Positions 19,994 through 26,502 of a stretch of 64,000 nt of DNA are shown one piece after another. The position numbers and the translations under genes were made by a program. Position 1 is the stretch's first letter. Every line of letters starts with the position of its first letter. This DNA is from Rhizorhapis sp036570425 (GTDB lineage Bacteria; Pseudomonadota; Alphaproteobacteria; Sphingomonadales; Sphingomonadaceae), in the NCBI GenBank assembly GCA_036570425.1, contig DATCYF010000022.1, positions 167,867-231,866 of the forward strand, given 5' to 3'. The notes under the pieces were generated by a model. That model saw nothing but the letters and a program-made list of their open reading frames with translations, ran no database searches and was not told where the DNA came from.

Positions 19994-20751
19994 ACAGACT
20001 TGTTTCCCGCCGTAAACTGATAGCGGGTCTCGCTATCGGAGCAGGCGGACTGCTGACCGGCTGTGATCGGCTGGCGAAAAACGAGAGCTTTCGCCATGCG
20101 CTTTTTTCTGCCGAGAATATACATCGCTGGGCCCAGCGTCTGCTTACCGATCGCGACGCGTTGGCGCGGGAATTTTCACCCGAAGAGCGCTCGCCCTATT
20201 TCCGCACCAACGGGACACGCAATCCCGGCACCCCGGAATACACGTCGCTCGCCAAAGGGAAGTTCGCTGATTATCGGCTGCGGGTCACTGGGCTGGTCGA
20301 TCGCCCTCTCTCCCTCTCCATGGCTCAGATCCGGCAAATGCCGCTGCGTAGCCAGATCACCCGCCATGACTGTGTCGAAGGTTGGAGCGCTATTGGCAAA
20401 TGGACTGGCGTGCCATTGAAATTGCTGCTGAGCGCCGCGCGAATGAAGGACAACGCCCGCTATGTCATTTTCCATTGCGCAGATTTCATGGGCAGCATCC
20501 CTTATTATGAAAGCGTTGACCTGATCGACGCCTTGCATCCGCAAACGATCATGGCCTTCGCACTCAACGACAAGACGTTGGATGTTGGTCATGGCGCGCC
20601 GCTCCGCCTGCGCGTTGAGCGTCAGCTTGGCTATAAGCATGCCAAATACGTCATGGAAATCGAGGCGGTGCACGAGCTGACGAGCACTGGTCTTGGCAAG
20701 GGCGGCTATTGGGAAGATCAGGCAGGATATGAATGGTATGCCGGGATTTGA
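19990..20751 (+). CDS. Sulfite-oxidase-family molybdopterin oxidoreductase, Tat-exported
   Basis: A 253-residue protein of the SUOX/YedY superfamily. The N-terminus has a twin-arginine signal (SRRKLIAG) that ends in a lipobox-like LLTGC, suggesting a Tat-exported lipoprotein. The cofactor-binding cysteine is in RHDCVEGWSAIGKWTGVP. It resembles the MsrP (YedY) catalytic subunits but the partner and the lipobox differ, so the substrate is unknown. Its overlap with the b561 gene argues for a quinone-linked periplasmic reductase or oxidase. Cofactor genes moaD and moaE lie 3 kb downstream. Confidence 0.87.
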   Translation: MNRLVSRRKLIAGLAIGAGGLLTGCDRLAKNESFRHALFSAENIHRWAQRLLTDRDALAREFSPEERSPYFRTNGTRNPGTPEYTSLAKGKFADYRLRVTGLVDRPLSLSMAQIRQMPLRSQITRHDCVEGWSAIGKWTGVPLKLLLSAARMKDNARYVIFHCADFMGSIPYYESVDLIDALHPQTIMAFALNDKTLDVGHGAPLRLRVERQLGYKHAKYVMEIEAVHELTSTGLGKGGYWEDQAGYEWYAGI

Positions 20752-20784
20752 TCTATGATTTCGTTTCGCTATAGTCCCGCTCCA
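20748..20784 (+). promoter_or_regulatory. Candidate cfa promoter
   Basis: TTGATC at 20748-20753 and TATAGT at 20770-20775 are separated by 16 bases. Transcription would begin within a few bases of the cfa ATG at 20784, and no Shine-Dalgarno sequence is present, so a leaderless message is possible. The assignment is by eye only. Confidence 0.4.
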
Positions 20785-22010
20785 TGAGCCTACTTGACGT
20801 TTTTCTCCGCCGCGTTGTCCTTCATGGATCGCTAACTGTCGTTGATCACCAAGGGAATGCGAAAACCTTTGGAACGTCAGGATCGGAGTATCCCGACGTC
20901 ACCATTCGCCTCAACGATTCAGGTGTTGCGGGCGCCATCGTTCGCAATCCGACGCTTGGCGCGGGCGAAGCCTATATGGACGGCCGTTTTTCGGTCGATG
21001 ATGACGATATCATGGGCCTGCTCGAACTTGTGCAAGCCAATACACGATGGGAAAGCGGTCGGCCCCTGGAACGGTCGGGATTGCTGAAGCAGATCGGCGG
21101 CGCCGTGATCGGCAAGCTCGACCGGGTCAATCAGCGCGCCCGCTCAAAGGCGAATGTCGCGCATCACTATGATCTGTCGGATCGGCTCTACGAACTCTTC
21201 CTTGATCGGGATCGTCAATATAGCTGCGCCTACTTCATTGATCCCGATAACAGCCTGGAGCAGGCGCAACTCGACAAGAAAGCGCATATCGCAGCCAAGC
21301 TGGCGTTGAAACCCGGCCAGCGAGTGCTTGACATAGGCTGCGGTTGGGGCGGCATGGCCCTGTACCTGCACGAAAAATGCGGCGTTGACGTGTTGGGGAT
21401 CACCCTGTCGGAGGAACAGCTCAAGGTCGCCCGCGAGCGCGCGAAAGCGGCTGGCGTCGACGATCATGTCAAGTTCGAACTGATCGATTATCGCGACGTG
21501 CGGGGACATTTCGACCGGATTGTGTCGGTCGGCATGTTCGAACATGTGGGCCCTCCACAATATCGCGAATTTTTCCGCCATTGCCATAATTTGCTGAATG
21601 AGGACGGCGTGATGCTGCTCCACACGATCGGGCGATTGAACGAGCCCGGCGTGACCGACGCGTGGACACGCAAATATATCTTCCCCGGCGGCTATTGTCC
21701 TTCACTGAGCGAAATCACCGCGGCGAGCGAAACCAACAAGCTGATGGTATCCGATGTGGAGGTTCTGCGCCTGCACTATGCATTGACGCTACGGGAATGG
21801 TACGCCCGGGTGGAGGCGAACAAGGCAGAGATCGTGAAGCTTTACGATGAACGATTTTACCGCATGTGGAAATTCTACCTGGCAGGTTCGGCCACAGCAT
21901 TCGAATATGGTAATATGATTGTGTATCAGGTCCAATATCTGCGGAACCGTCACGCAGTGCCGATAACGCGCGACTATATGGCGGCGGCCGAGGCGAAACT
22001 GCGCGCCTGA
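20784..22010 (+). CDS. cfa: Cyclopropane-fatty-acyl-phospholipid synthase
   Basis: A 408-residue protein. The SAM-binding motif VLDIGCGWGGMAL is near residue 182. Family motifs YSCAYF, GITLSEEQ, SVGMFEHVG and YIFPGGYCPSL are present. It transfers a methylene group from SAM to unsaturated acyl chains of membrane phospholipids, a stationary-phase and stress adaptation. The first ~120 residues form the lipid-binding N-terminal domain. Confidence 0.94.
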   Translation: MSLLDVFLRRVVLHGSLTVVDHQGNAKTFGTSGSEYPDVTIRLNDSGVAGAIVRNPTLGAGEAYMDGRFSVDDDDIMGLLELVQANTRWESGRPLERSGLLKQIGGAVIGKLDRVNQRARSKANVAHHYDLSDRLYELFLDRDRQYSCAYFIDPDNSLEQAQLDKKAHIAAKLALKPGQRVLDIGCGWGGMALYLHEKCGVDVLGITLSEEQLKVARERAKAAGVDDHVKFELIDYRDVRGHFDRIVSVGMFEHVGPPQYREFFRHCHNLLNEDGVMLLHTIGRLNEPGVTDAWTRKYIFPGGYCPSLSEITAASETNKLMVSDVEVLRLHYALTLREWYARVEANKAEIVKLYDERFYRMWKFYLAGSATAFEYGNMIVYQVQYLRNRHAVPITRDYMAAAEAKLRA

Positions 22011-22183
22011 TTGACGGGTGCGCTTGGAAAAGGGTTAGCAGCCTCTGGCGCTTATCATCCGGCCATGGTCGAGCGCATTCCGTTGGCAGCCATGCGGTTT
22101 TCGGAGCCGCAGACGTGTTTCTGATATCAGGCTCCCGCGGATTCGCCGATGGATTTAACAGTTCCTCTACGCCCCCTTTCAAT

Positions 22184-22198
22184 GTTATAACGTCCGTA
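22184..22198 (+). promoter_or_regulatory. Candidate promoter/operator of the toxin-antitoxin module
   Basis: The palindrome GTTATAAC (22184-22191) includes a good -10 hexamer TATAAC that ends 6 bases before the antitoxin ATG, which has no ribosome binding site. The message would be leaderless, and the palindrome could double as an autoregulatory operator. No convincing -35 hexamer is visible. Confidence 0.4.
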
Positions 22199-22425
22199 TG
22201 AACAAGCCTCTGAAACTTATCAAGATCGGCAACAGCACGGGCGTTATACTGCCCAAGGAGGTGCTGGCGCGATTGCATGTGGAACTCGGGGATGAGATTT
22301 ATCTGAGTGACGCGCCTGACGGATATCGCATGACACCTTCCGATCCCGATTTCGAAGCGACGATGCAAATCGCCGAAGATATCATGAAAGAAGATCGTGA
22401 TATTCTTCGGGTACTGGCTAAGTGA
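22198..22425 (+). CDS. AbrB/MazE-type antitoxin
   Basis: A 75-residue protein with the SpoVT/AbrB swapped-hairpin DNA-binding motif (LIKIGNSTGVILPKEVLARL) and an acidic C-terminal tail, typical of MazE-like antitoxins. It overlaps the downstream toxin by 4 bp. It should neutralise the Doc-type toxin and repress the operon. Confidence 0.88.
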   Translation: MNKPLKLIKIGNSTGVILPKEVLARLHVELGDEIYLSDAPDGYRMTPSDPDFEATMQIAEDIMKEDRDILRVLAK

Positions 22426-22829
22426 GCGGGGAGGAAAGGCAGGAACCGCGCTGGATAGCAAAGGACGTCATCCTGGCAGTCCACGATAGACAACTTGCCG
22501 AACATGGAGGCGGCAGCGGCATCCGAGATGCTGGACTTCTTGAATCTGCACTGGCGCGGCCCATTAATCGATGGAATTATGGCGCGGATGATCTGACGGA
22601 CTTAGCCGCAGCTTACGCTTACGGCATCGCCCGCAATCATCCTTTTGTGGATGGTAACAAGCGAACTGCTTGGGTTGCTGCCCGCCTCTTCTTCGCGATG
22701 AATCAAATTGAACTCATGTTCAACAAGAGGGATGCCATTCAGATAGTCCTCGCCCTTGCCGCTGGCGAATTGCCGGAGGAGGAGCTTGCCCGCTGGTTTC
22801 GCGATCATTCGGTGCAGAGTAGCGCCTGA
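22422..22829 (+). CDS. Death-on-curing (Doc) family toxin
   Basis: A 135-residue Fic-fold protein with the motif HPFVDGNKRTAW near residues 65-76. The lysine where AMP-transferring Fic proteins have a second glycine is the Doc hallmark; phage P1 Doc phosphorylates EF-Tu and stops translation. It begins at GTG 22422 overlapping the antitoxin stop. Length and the N-terminal AVHDRQLAEHGGG segment fit the family. Confidence 0.9.
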   Translation: MSGEERQEPRWIAKDVILAVHDRQLAEHGGGSGIRDAGLLESALARPINRWNYGADDLTDLAAAYAYGIARNHPFVDGNKRTAWVAARLFFAMNQIELMFNKRDAIQIVLALAAGELPEEELARWFRDHSVQSSA

Positions 22830-22957
22830 GTCGGTTATCGGCCTTATGTGCTCAGGAAGGCGCCCCGTCTTTCTCCCGGTCCTGGCTAAAGTATTGGGGT
22901 CACTAGCCGTTTGCATGAGCACGGCAGGCGTATCTGCCGGGCCAATAAGGGACTGAG

Positions 22958-23374
22958 ATGAAACGGACACGCATATTGGTGGTGGATGATTCCGTCACGA
23001 TCCGCGCCATGATCGAAAATGTGCTGGAGCGTGACGGCCGTATGGACATCGTCGGCATCGCATCCAATGCGGAACGTGCCGAGCACCTTATTGCCATTAC
23101 CGATCCCGATGTCATTACGCTGGACATAAAGATGCCGGACATGGACGGATTGCAACTGCTCGACCGGATCATGGCCCGCAAACGCCGTCCCGTCATCATG
23201 CTGTCCAGCCTCACTGTCCTTGGCGGACGGGTACAGGCCGAATGCATGACGCGCGGGGCGGCCGCCTGCTTCAACAAATCGCACATCATCTGCGAAGCGC
23301 CTCAGCTCATCCGCCTGATTCATCGGGTTGCCTCGGGCAAGCTGGTCAGGGAAGAGGAGCCTGTCCTCGTCTGA
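22958..23374 (+). CDS. Stand-alone CheB-like response regulator receiver
   Basis: A 138-residue protein that is almost only a receiver domain: acidic pair VVDDS, phospho-acceptor Asp in TLDIKMPDMDG, LSSLT switch threonine and the FNKS lysine. MLSSLT and the flanking sequence resemble the receiver of CheB methylesterase, but no effector domain follows. It lies alone between the toxin module and moaE, convergent with moaE, so its partner kinase is unknown. Confidence 0.85.
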   Translation: MKRTRILVVDDSVTIRAMIENVLERDGRMDIVGIASNAERAEHLIAITDPDVITLDIKMPDMDGLQLLDRIMARKRRPVIMLSSLTVLGGRVQAECMTRGAAACFNKSHIICEAPQLIRLIHRVASGKLVREEEPVLV

Positions 23375-23386
23375 TCTTTCGACCGA

Positions 23387-23833
23387 TCAGTGTTGCCGCC
23401 AACCATCGGCGCGCTCGTCATCCTCCCGGCGCGCCTCTACCCAATGGTTACGGCCGTCGGCGAAGCGTTCCCGTTTCCAGAACGGCGCGCTCGTTTTTAG
23501 CCAGTCGATCAGAAAGGCGCAGCTTTCAAGAGCTTCAGTGCGATGACGCGCCGCTGTCGCGACGAAGACGATCCTGTCGCCGGGTACAAGAGAGCCAACG
23601 CGGTGGATGATCCGGACGCTCAGCAGTCCCCAGCGCGCTACCGCTTCCCTCCCCAATTCCTCAAGTCGCGCTTGCGTCATGTCAGGATAATGGTCGAGGT
23701 GAAGTTCAACCAAACCGTCATCCCCGCGCACCAATCCAGTGAAACTCGCCACCGCTCCGCCGCCGCTTGCTTCCAGCGCCGCCTGCTCCCGCCCGGGATC
23801 GAAATCCTCGTGCTGAACGGAAACGGCAATCAT
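23387..23833 (-). CDS. moaE: Molybdopterin synthase catalytic subunit MoaE
   Basis: A 148-residue MoaE protein with ASFTGLVRG, LHLDHYPDMT and the active-site region VATAARHRTEALESCAFLIDWLKTSAPFWKRE. It inserts two sulfurs into precursor Z to form molybdopterin, using thiocarboxylated MoaD. It overlaps moaD by 4 bp. Confidence 0.94.
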   Translation of the reverse strand: MIAVSVQHEDFDPGREQAALEASGGGAVASFTGLVRGDDGLVELHLDHYPDMTQARLEELGREAVARWGLLSVRIIHRVGSLVPGDRIVFVATAARHRTEALESCAFLIDWLKTSAPFWKRERFADGRNHWVEARREDDERADGWRQH

Positions 23834-24093
23834 CCGCCCGTTACCGGCGGAAATATCGCCAGTTCCCTTGCTTTTCCAATAGGAGCGTCAAGCGGCACGA
23901 ATGCCTGGTCGAGCGCCGCTCGCAAACGGGCAGGTTCTGCGAAGGCTTCCGCGTAGCCCTTTCCGCGTTGGGAGAGACGAGCGACGAGTTCGCTGATCAA
24001 CACCGTTTCACCGGGGTGATCGATAGATTCGCCGTCCGTGCCAATCTGTTCGCGAACCCAGGCAAAATAAAGAATATCGAGCATGGCGGGCAT
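23830..24093 (-). CDS. moaD: Molybdopterin synthase sulfur carrier subunit MoaD
   Basis: An 87-residue ubiquitin-fold protein ending in the obligatory Gly-Gly (PPVTGG) whose C-terminus becomes the thiocarboxylate. It begins with MLDILYFAWVREQIG, as in the family. ATG 24093 lies 5 bp after the pgsA stop; an ATG at 24084 is equally possible. It is part of a pgsA-moaD-moaE run. Confidence 0.92.
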   Translation of the reverse strand: MPAMLDILYFAWVREQIGTDGESIDHPGETVLISELVARLSQRGKGYAEAFAEPARLRAALDQAFVPLDAPIGKARELAIFPPVTGG

Positions 24094-24098
24094 GTTAC

Positions 24099-24650
24099 TC
24101 AATCCATATGCTTGACGCCGACGCGCAAATAATCCCAGCCCGTGATGAGGGTGAGGATCGCGGCAGCCCAGAGAGTGATGAGCCCGACAAGCTTGGGAAA
24201 GGCGAACTCTGGCAGCGTGCCAGCGAAAATCAACGCTCCCAGCGCTATCAGTTGCAGCGCGGTTTTCCATTTGGCGAGCTTCGAAACAGGGACGGAGACG
24301 CGCAAATCCGCCAGAAATTCCCGCAGTCCCGACACGGCGATCTCCCGCAGCAATATGATAATCGCTGCAATGATGTTCAGCCCCGTAATGTCGCGCGTCG
24401 CTATCAGCATCAGGATAACCGCCGCCACCATGATCTTGTCGGCAATAGGATCAAGAAATACGCCCAGTTTCGAGACCGTGCCATTTGCGCGGGCCAGATA
24501 GCCATCAAAATAATCTGTTATTCCCATCAGGCAGTAGAGCGCGAAAGCGAAAGCATAGCCGGTCTGCCATTGCGGAAACCAGAGCAGGCCCACCAGCAAC
24601 GGCACCGCAAAGATCCGTGAGAGCGTCAAGATGTTCGGCAAGGTAAGCAT
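24099..24650 (-). CDS. pgsA: CDP-diacylglycerol-glycerol-3-phosphate 3-phosphatidyltransferase
   Basis: A 183-residue integral membrane CDP-alcohol phosphotransferase with the signature DYFDGYLAR...GVFLDPIADK and about five membrane segments. It makes phosphatidylglycerophosphate, the first step to phosphatidylglycerol and cardiolipin. ATG 24650 puts LPNILTLSRI at the N-terminus as in homologues. Confidence 0.94.
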   Translation of the reverse strand: MLTLPNILTLSRIFAVPLLVGLLWFPQWQTGYAFAFALYCLMGITDYFDGYLARANGTVSKLGVFLDPIADKIMVAAVILMLIATRDITGLNIIAAIIILLREIAVSGLREFLADLRVSVPVSKLAKWKTALQLIALGALIFAGTLPEFAFPKLVGLITLWAAAILTLITGWDYLRVGVKHMD

Positions 24651-24790
24651 TCCAAAATGCCATAGCCGGTTTCGCCGCTGTTGGAAATGGATGGCGTGAA
24701 TCCCCGCAGGACTAAAAAAGGTTGGCCGCGCGGTCACTCTTGGTTACAGGCGTCATGCGCCCTTCATAGCAATAACGAGAATATCCCCAC

Positions 24791-26059
24791 ATGCAGGCAT
24801 CCCTTAAGCTTCTCGGCAAGCGAAGGTTTCTGCCTATATTCGCAACCCAGTTCCTGGGCGCGTTTAATGACAATCTGTTCAAGACCGCAATGGTGCTGTT
24901 CGCCACCTATACGATCTACAGCGACCCGCACATGGAATCCAATTTCAATGCGCTGGCGACAGGCTTGTTCATTCTTCCCTTCTTCCTGCTTTCCGCTCTG
25001 TCGGGCCAGCTTGCCGACGCCATGGACAAGGCGCGGATCATCCGCATTGTAAAAGGCGCTGAGATCGGGATCATGGCGGTTGGGTCGATCGGTCTGCTGC
25101 TGCAATATATCCCGCTCATGCTGGCCGCCGTATTGGCGATGGGGGTTCATTCGACCTTTTTTGGCCCGATCAAATACGCCATTCTGCCACAGCATCTTCG
25201 CGATGATGAAGTCCTAGGGGGAACAGGATTGGTTGAAGCGGGAACCTACATTGCCGTATTGGCGGGGACGATCGCTGCCGGATGGATCAACGCCGGAACG
25301 ACAGCCGCCCTGATCCTGTGCGTGGCGCTGCTCGGCTATTATTGCGGACGGCAGGTGCCGCCCGCTCCGCCGATGGGTGACCCCATAGAGATCGACCATA
25401 ATGTGCTGCGGTCATCCTGGCGGCTGATCGGGATCACCATGCACATACCCAGGTTATTTCTGGCGATTTGCGCCATAAGCTTCTTCTGGATGATAGGATC
25501 GATCCTCATCATCATCTTTCCGCCCTTGGTGAAGAATGTGTTCACTGCAAGCAAGGAAGTCGCAAGCCTGTTCCTCGCCATTTTTTCCATTGGCGTCGCG
25601 ATCGGATCGGTAGCAATCAACCGCTTGCTTCAGGGAAAGGTATCGGCGAAATACAGTTCCGCCTCGGTGATCGCCATGGCGGGCTTTATCCTGCACCTTT
25701 ATTTCGTGGCACGAAGCTGGATCGGCGCGCCGGATGGACAGTTTTACGACATTCCCGCCTTTGTCGCGCATGATGGTTCCTGGCAGGTGCTGATTGCCTT
25801 GTTGGGTATTTCCGTCAGTGGCGGCATGTTTGTGGTGCCGCTCTACGCCTTCCTCACCACGACCGTGAACAAAAGCGAAACCGCGCGCACTGTAGCGGCT
25901 AACAATGTCGTCAATTCAGGCGCGATGACCATTGGCGCTGTGGCCATTCTCGGTGCAACAGGGGCCGGACTTTCCATAGCGGGCGCATTGTTGCTGGTCG
26001 CCGTGATGTGCCTGATGTCCGCATGGCTGGGCTGGAAACTGCACCGCGCTTGCGATTAG
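24791..26059 (+). CDS. MFS transporter, LplT-like lysophospholipid transporter
   Basis: A 422-residue, twelve-segment major facilitator protein. FLGAFNDNLFKTAM near the N-terminus and HSTFFGPIKYAILPQHL mark the LplT group, which moves lysophospholipids inward across the cytoplasmic membrane. In many bacteria LplT is fused to or beside the acyltransferase Aas; no such domain or gene is seen here. It sits near pgsA and cfa, which also act on phospholipids. Confidence 0.82.
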   Translation: MQASLKLLGKRRFLPIFATQFLGAFNDNLFKTAMVLFATYTIYSDPHMESNFNALATGLFILPFFLLSALSGQLADAMDKARIIRIVKGAEIGIMAVGSIGLLLQYIPLMLAAVLAMGVHSTFFGPIKYAILPQHLRDDEVLGGTGLVEAGTYIAVLAGTIAAGWINAGTTAALILCVALLGYYCGRQVPPAPPMGDPIEIDHNVLRSSWRLIGITMHIPRLFLAICAISFFWMIGSILIIIFPPLVKNVFTASKEVASLFLAIFSIGVAIGSVAINRLLQGKVSAKYSSASVIAMAGFILHLYFVARSWIGAPDGQFYDIPAFVAHDGSWQVLIALLGISVSGGMFVVPLYAFLTTTVNKSETARTVAANNVVNSGAMTIGAVAILGATGAGLSIAGALLLVAVMCLMSAWLGWKLHRACD

Positions 26060-26093
26060 CAGACTTACCGGCCCGCTTTGTGGACGATCAATC

Positions 26094-26273
26094 TCACATA
26101 ATGAATGTGTAGAATACCGTAAAAAAAGCGGAGAAGCTCATGACGAACAGCTTCCAGTCCTGATCGCCGGACGTTCGCTTCTCTTTTTTCGCGACTGTGA
26201 AGAGCGCCGGCGGCAAGCTCTGCCGAAATGGATGGCGCGCGGCTTCTGACGTGATGACGAGTCTGCGTTTCAT
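26094..26273 (-). CDS. Small tail-anchored-like membrane protein, unknown
   Basis: A 59-residue protein from ATG 26273 (ATG 26282 is possible). It has a basic, polar N-terminal half (KRRLVITSEAARHP) and one C-terminal hydrophobic segment (LFVMSFSAFFTVFYTFIM) that ends the protein. The composition looks coding, and short proteins of this shape seem familiar from sphingomonads, but no function is known to me. A TTAA-N7-TTAA motif lies just upstream. Confidence 0.5.
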   Translation of the reverse strand: MKRRLVITSEAARHPFRQSLPPALFTVAKKEKRTSGDQDWKLFVMSFSAFFTVFYTFIM

Positions 26274-26283
26274 GTCCGTCATG

Positions 26284-26325
26284 TTAACGGATTTTTAACT
26301 ATTGGTCAGATGGAAAAATAGTTAA
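26284..26325 (-). promoter_or_regulatory. Candidate CtrA box and inverted repeat upstream of the small membrane protein
   Basis: TTAACGGATTTTTAAC at 26284-26299 has the TTAA-N7-TTAA(C) spacing of CtrA sites in Caulobacter-type alphaproteobacteria. Overlapping it, TTAACTATT (26295-26303) and AATAGTTAA (26317-26325) form a perfect 9-base inverted repeat with a 13-base spacer. Either could be the true regulator site. Confidence 0.35.
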
Positions 26326-26438
26326 CGGGCCGTACCAATCCGGGACATTTCGGGCATGAAGGAGATGCCGCATCTTGCTGTCGGGGTGTGAGGGGAAGAG
26401 AGCTGGGTGCTTGAACTAAAAAAGTCCGAGCACCTATT

Positions 26439-26456
26439 GATATGTTGTATCATTAA
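26439..26456 (+). promoter_or_regulatory. Candidate Zur box upstream of the TonB receptor
   Basis: The 18 bases begin GATATGTT and contain the inverted repeat TGATA-N5-TATCA (26438-26452). As I recall the Rhodobacter-type Zur consensus (GATATGTT followed by its mirror half), 13 of 18 positions agree. It lies about 50 bp before the ATG of a receptor that resembles zinc receptor ZnuD, so zinc repression is plausible. Confidence 0.4.
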
Positions 26457-26502
26457 ATTTAAGAGCAGCACAGTCCCAGTCATTCAAGGTAGATTGACAC
26501 GC

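Noticed and set aside
22011..22197. An RNA gene between cfa and the toxin module
   Set aside because: No tRNA-like or strongly paired structure was found by eye.
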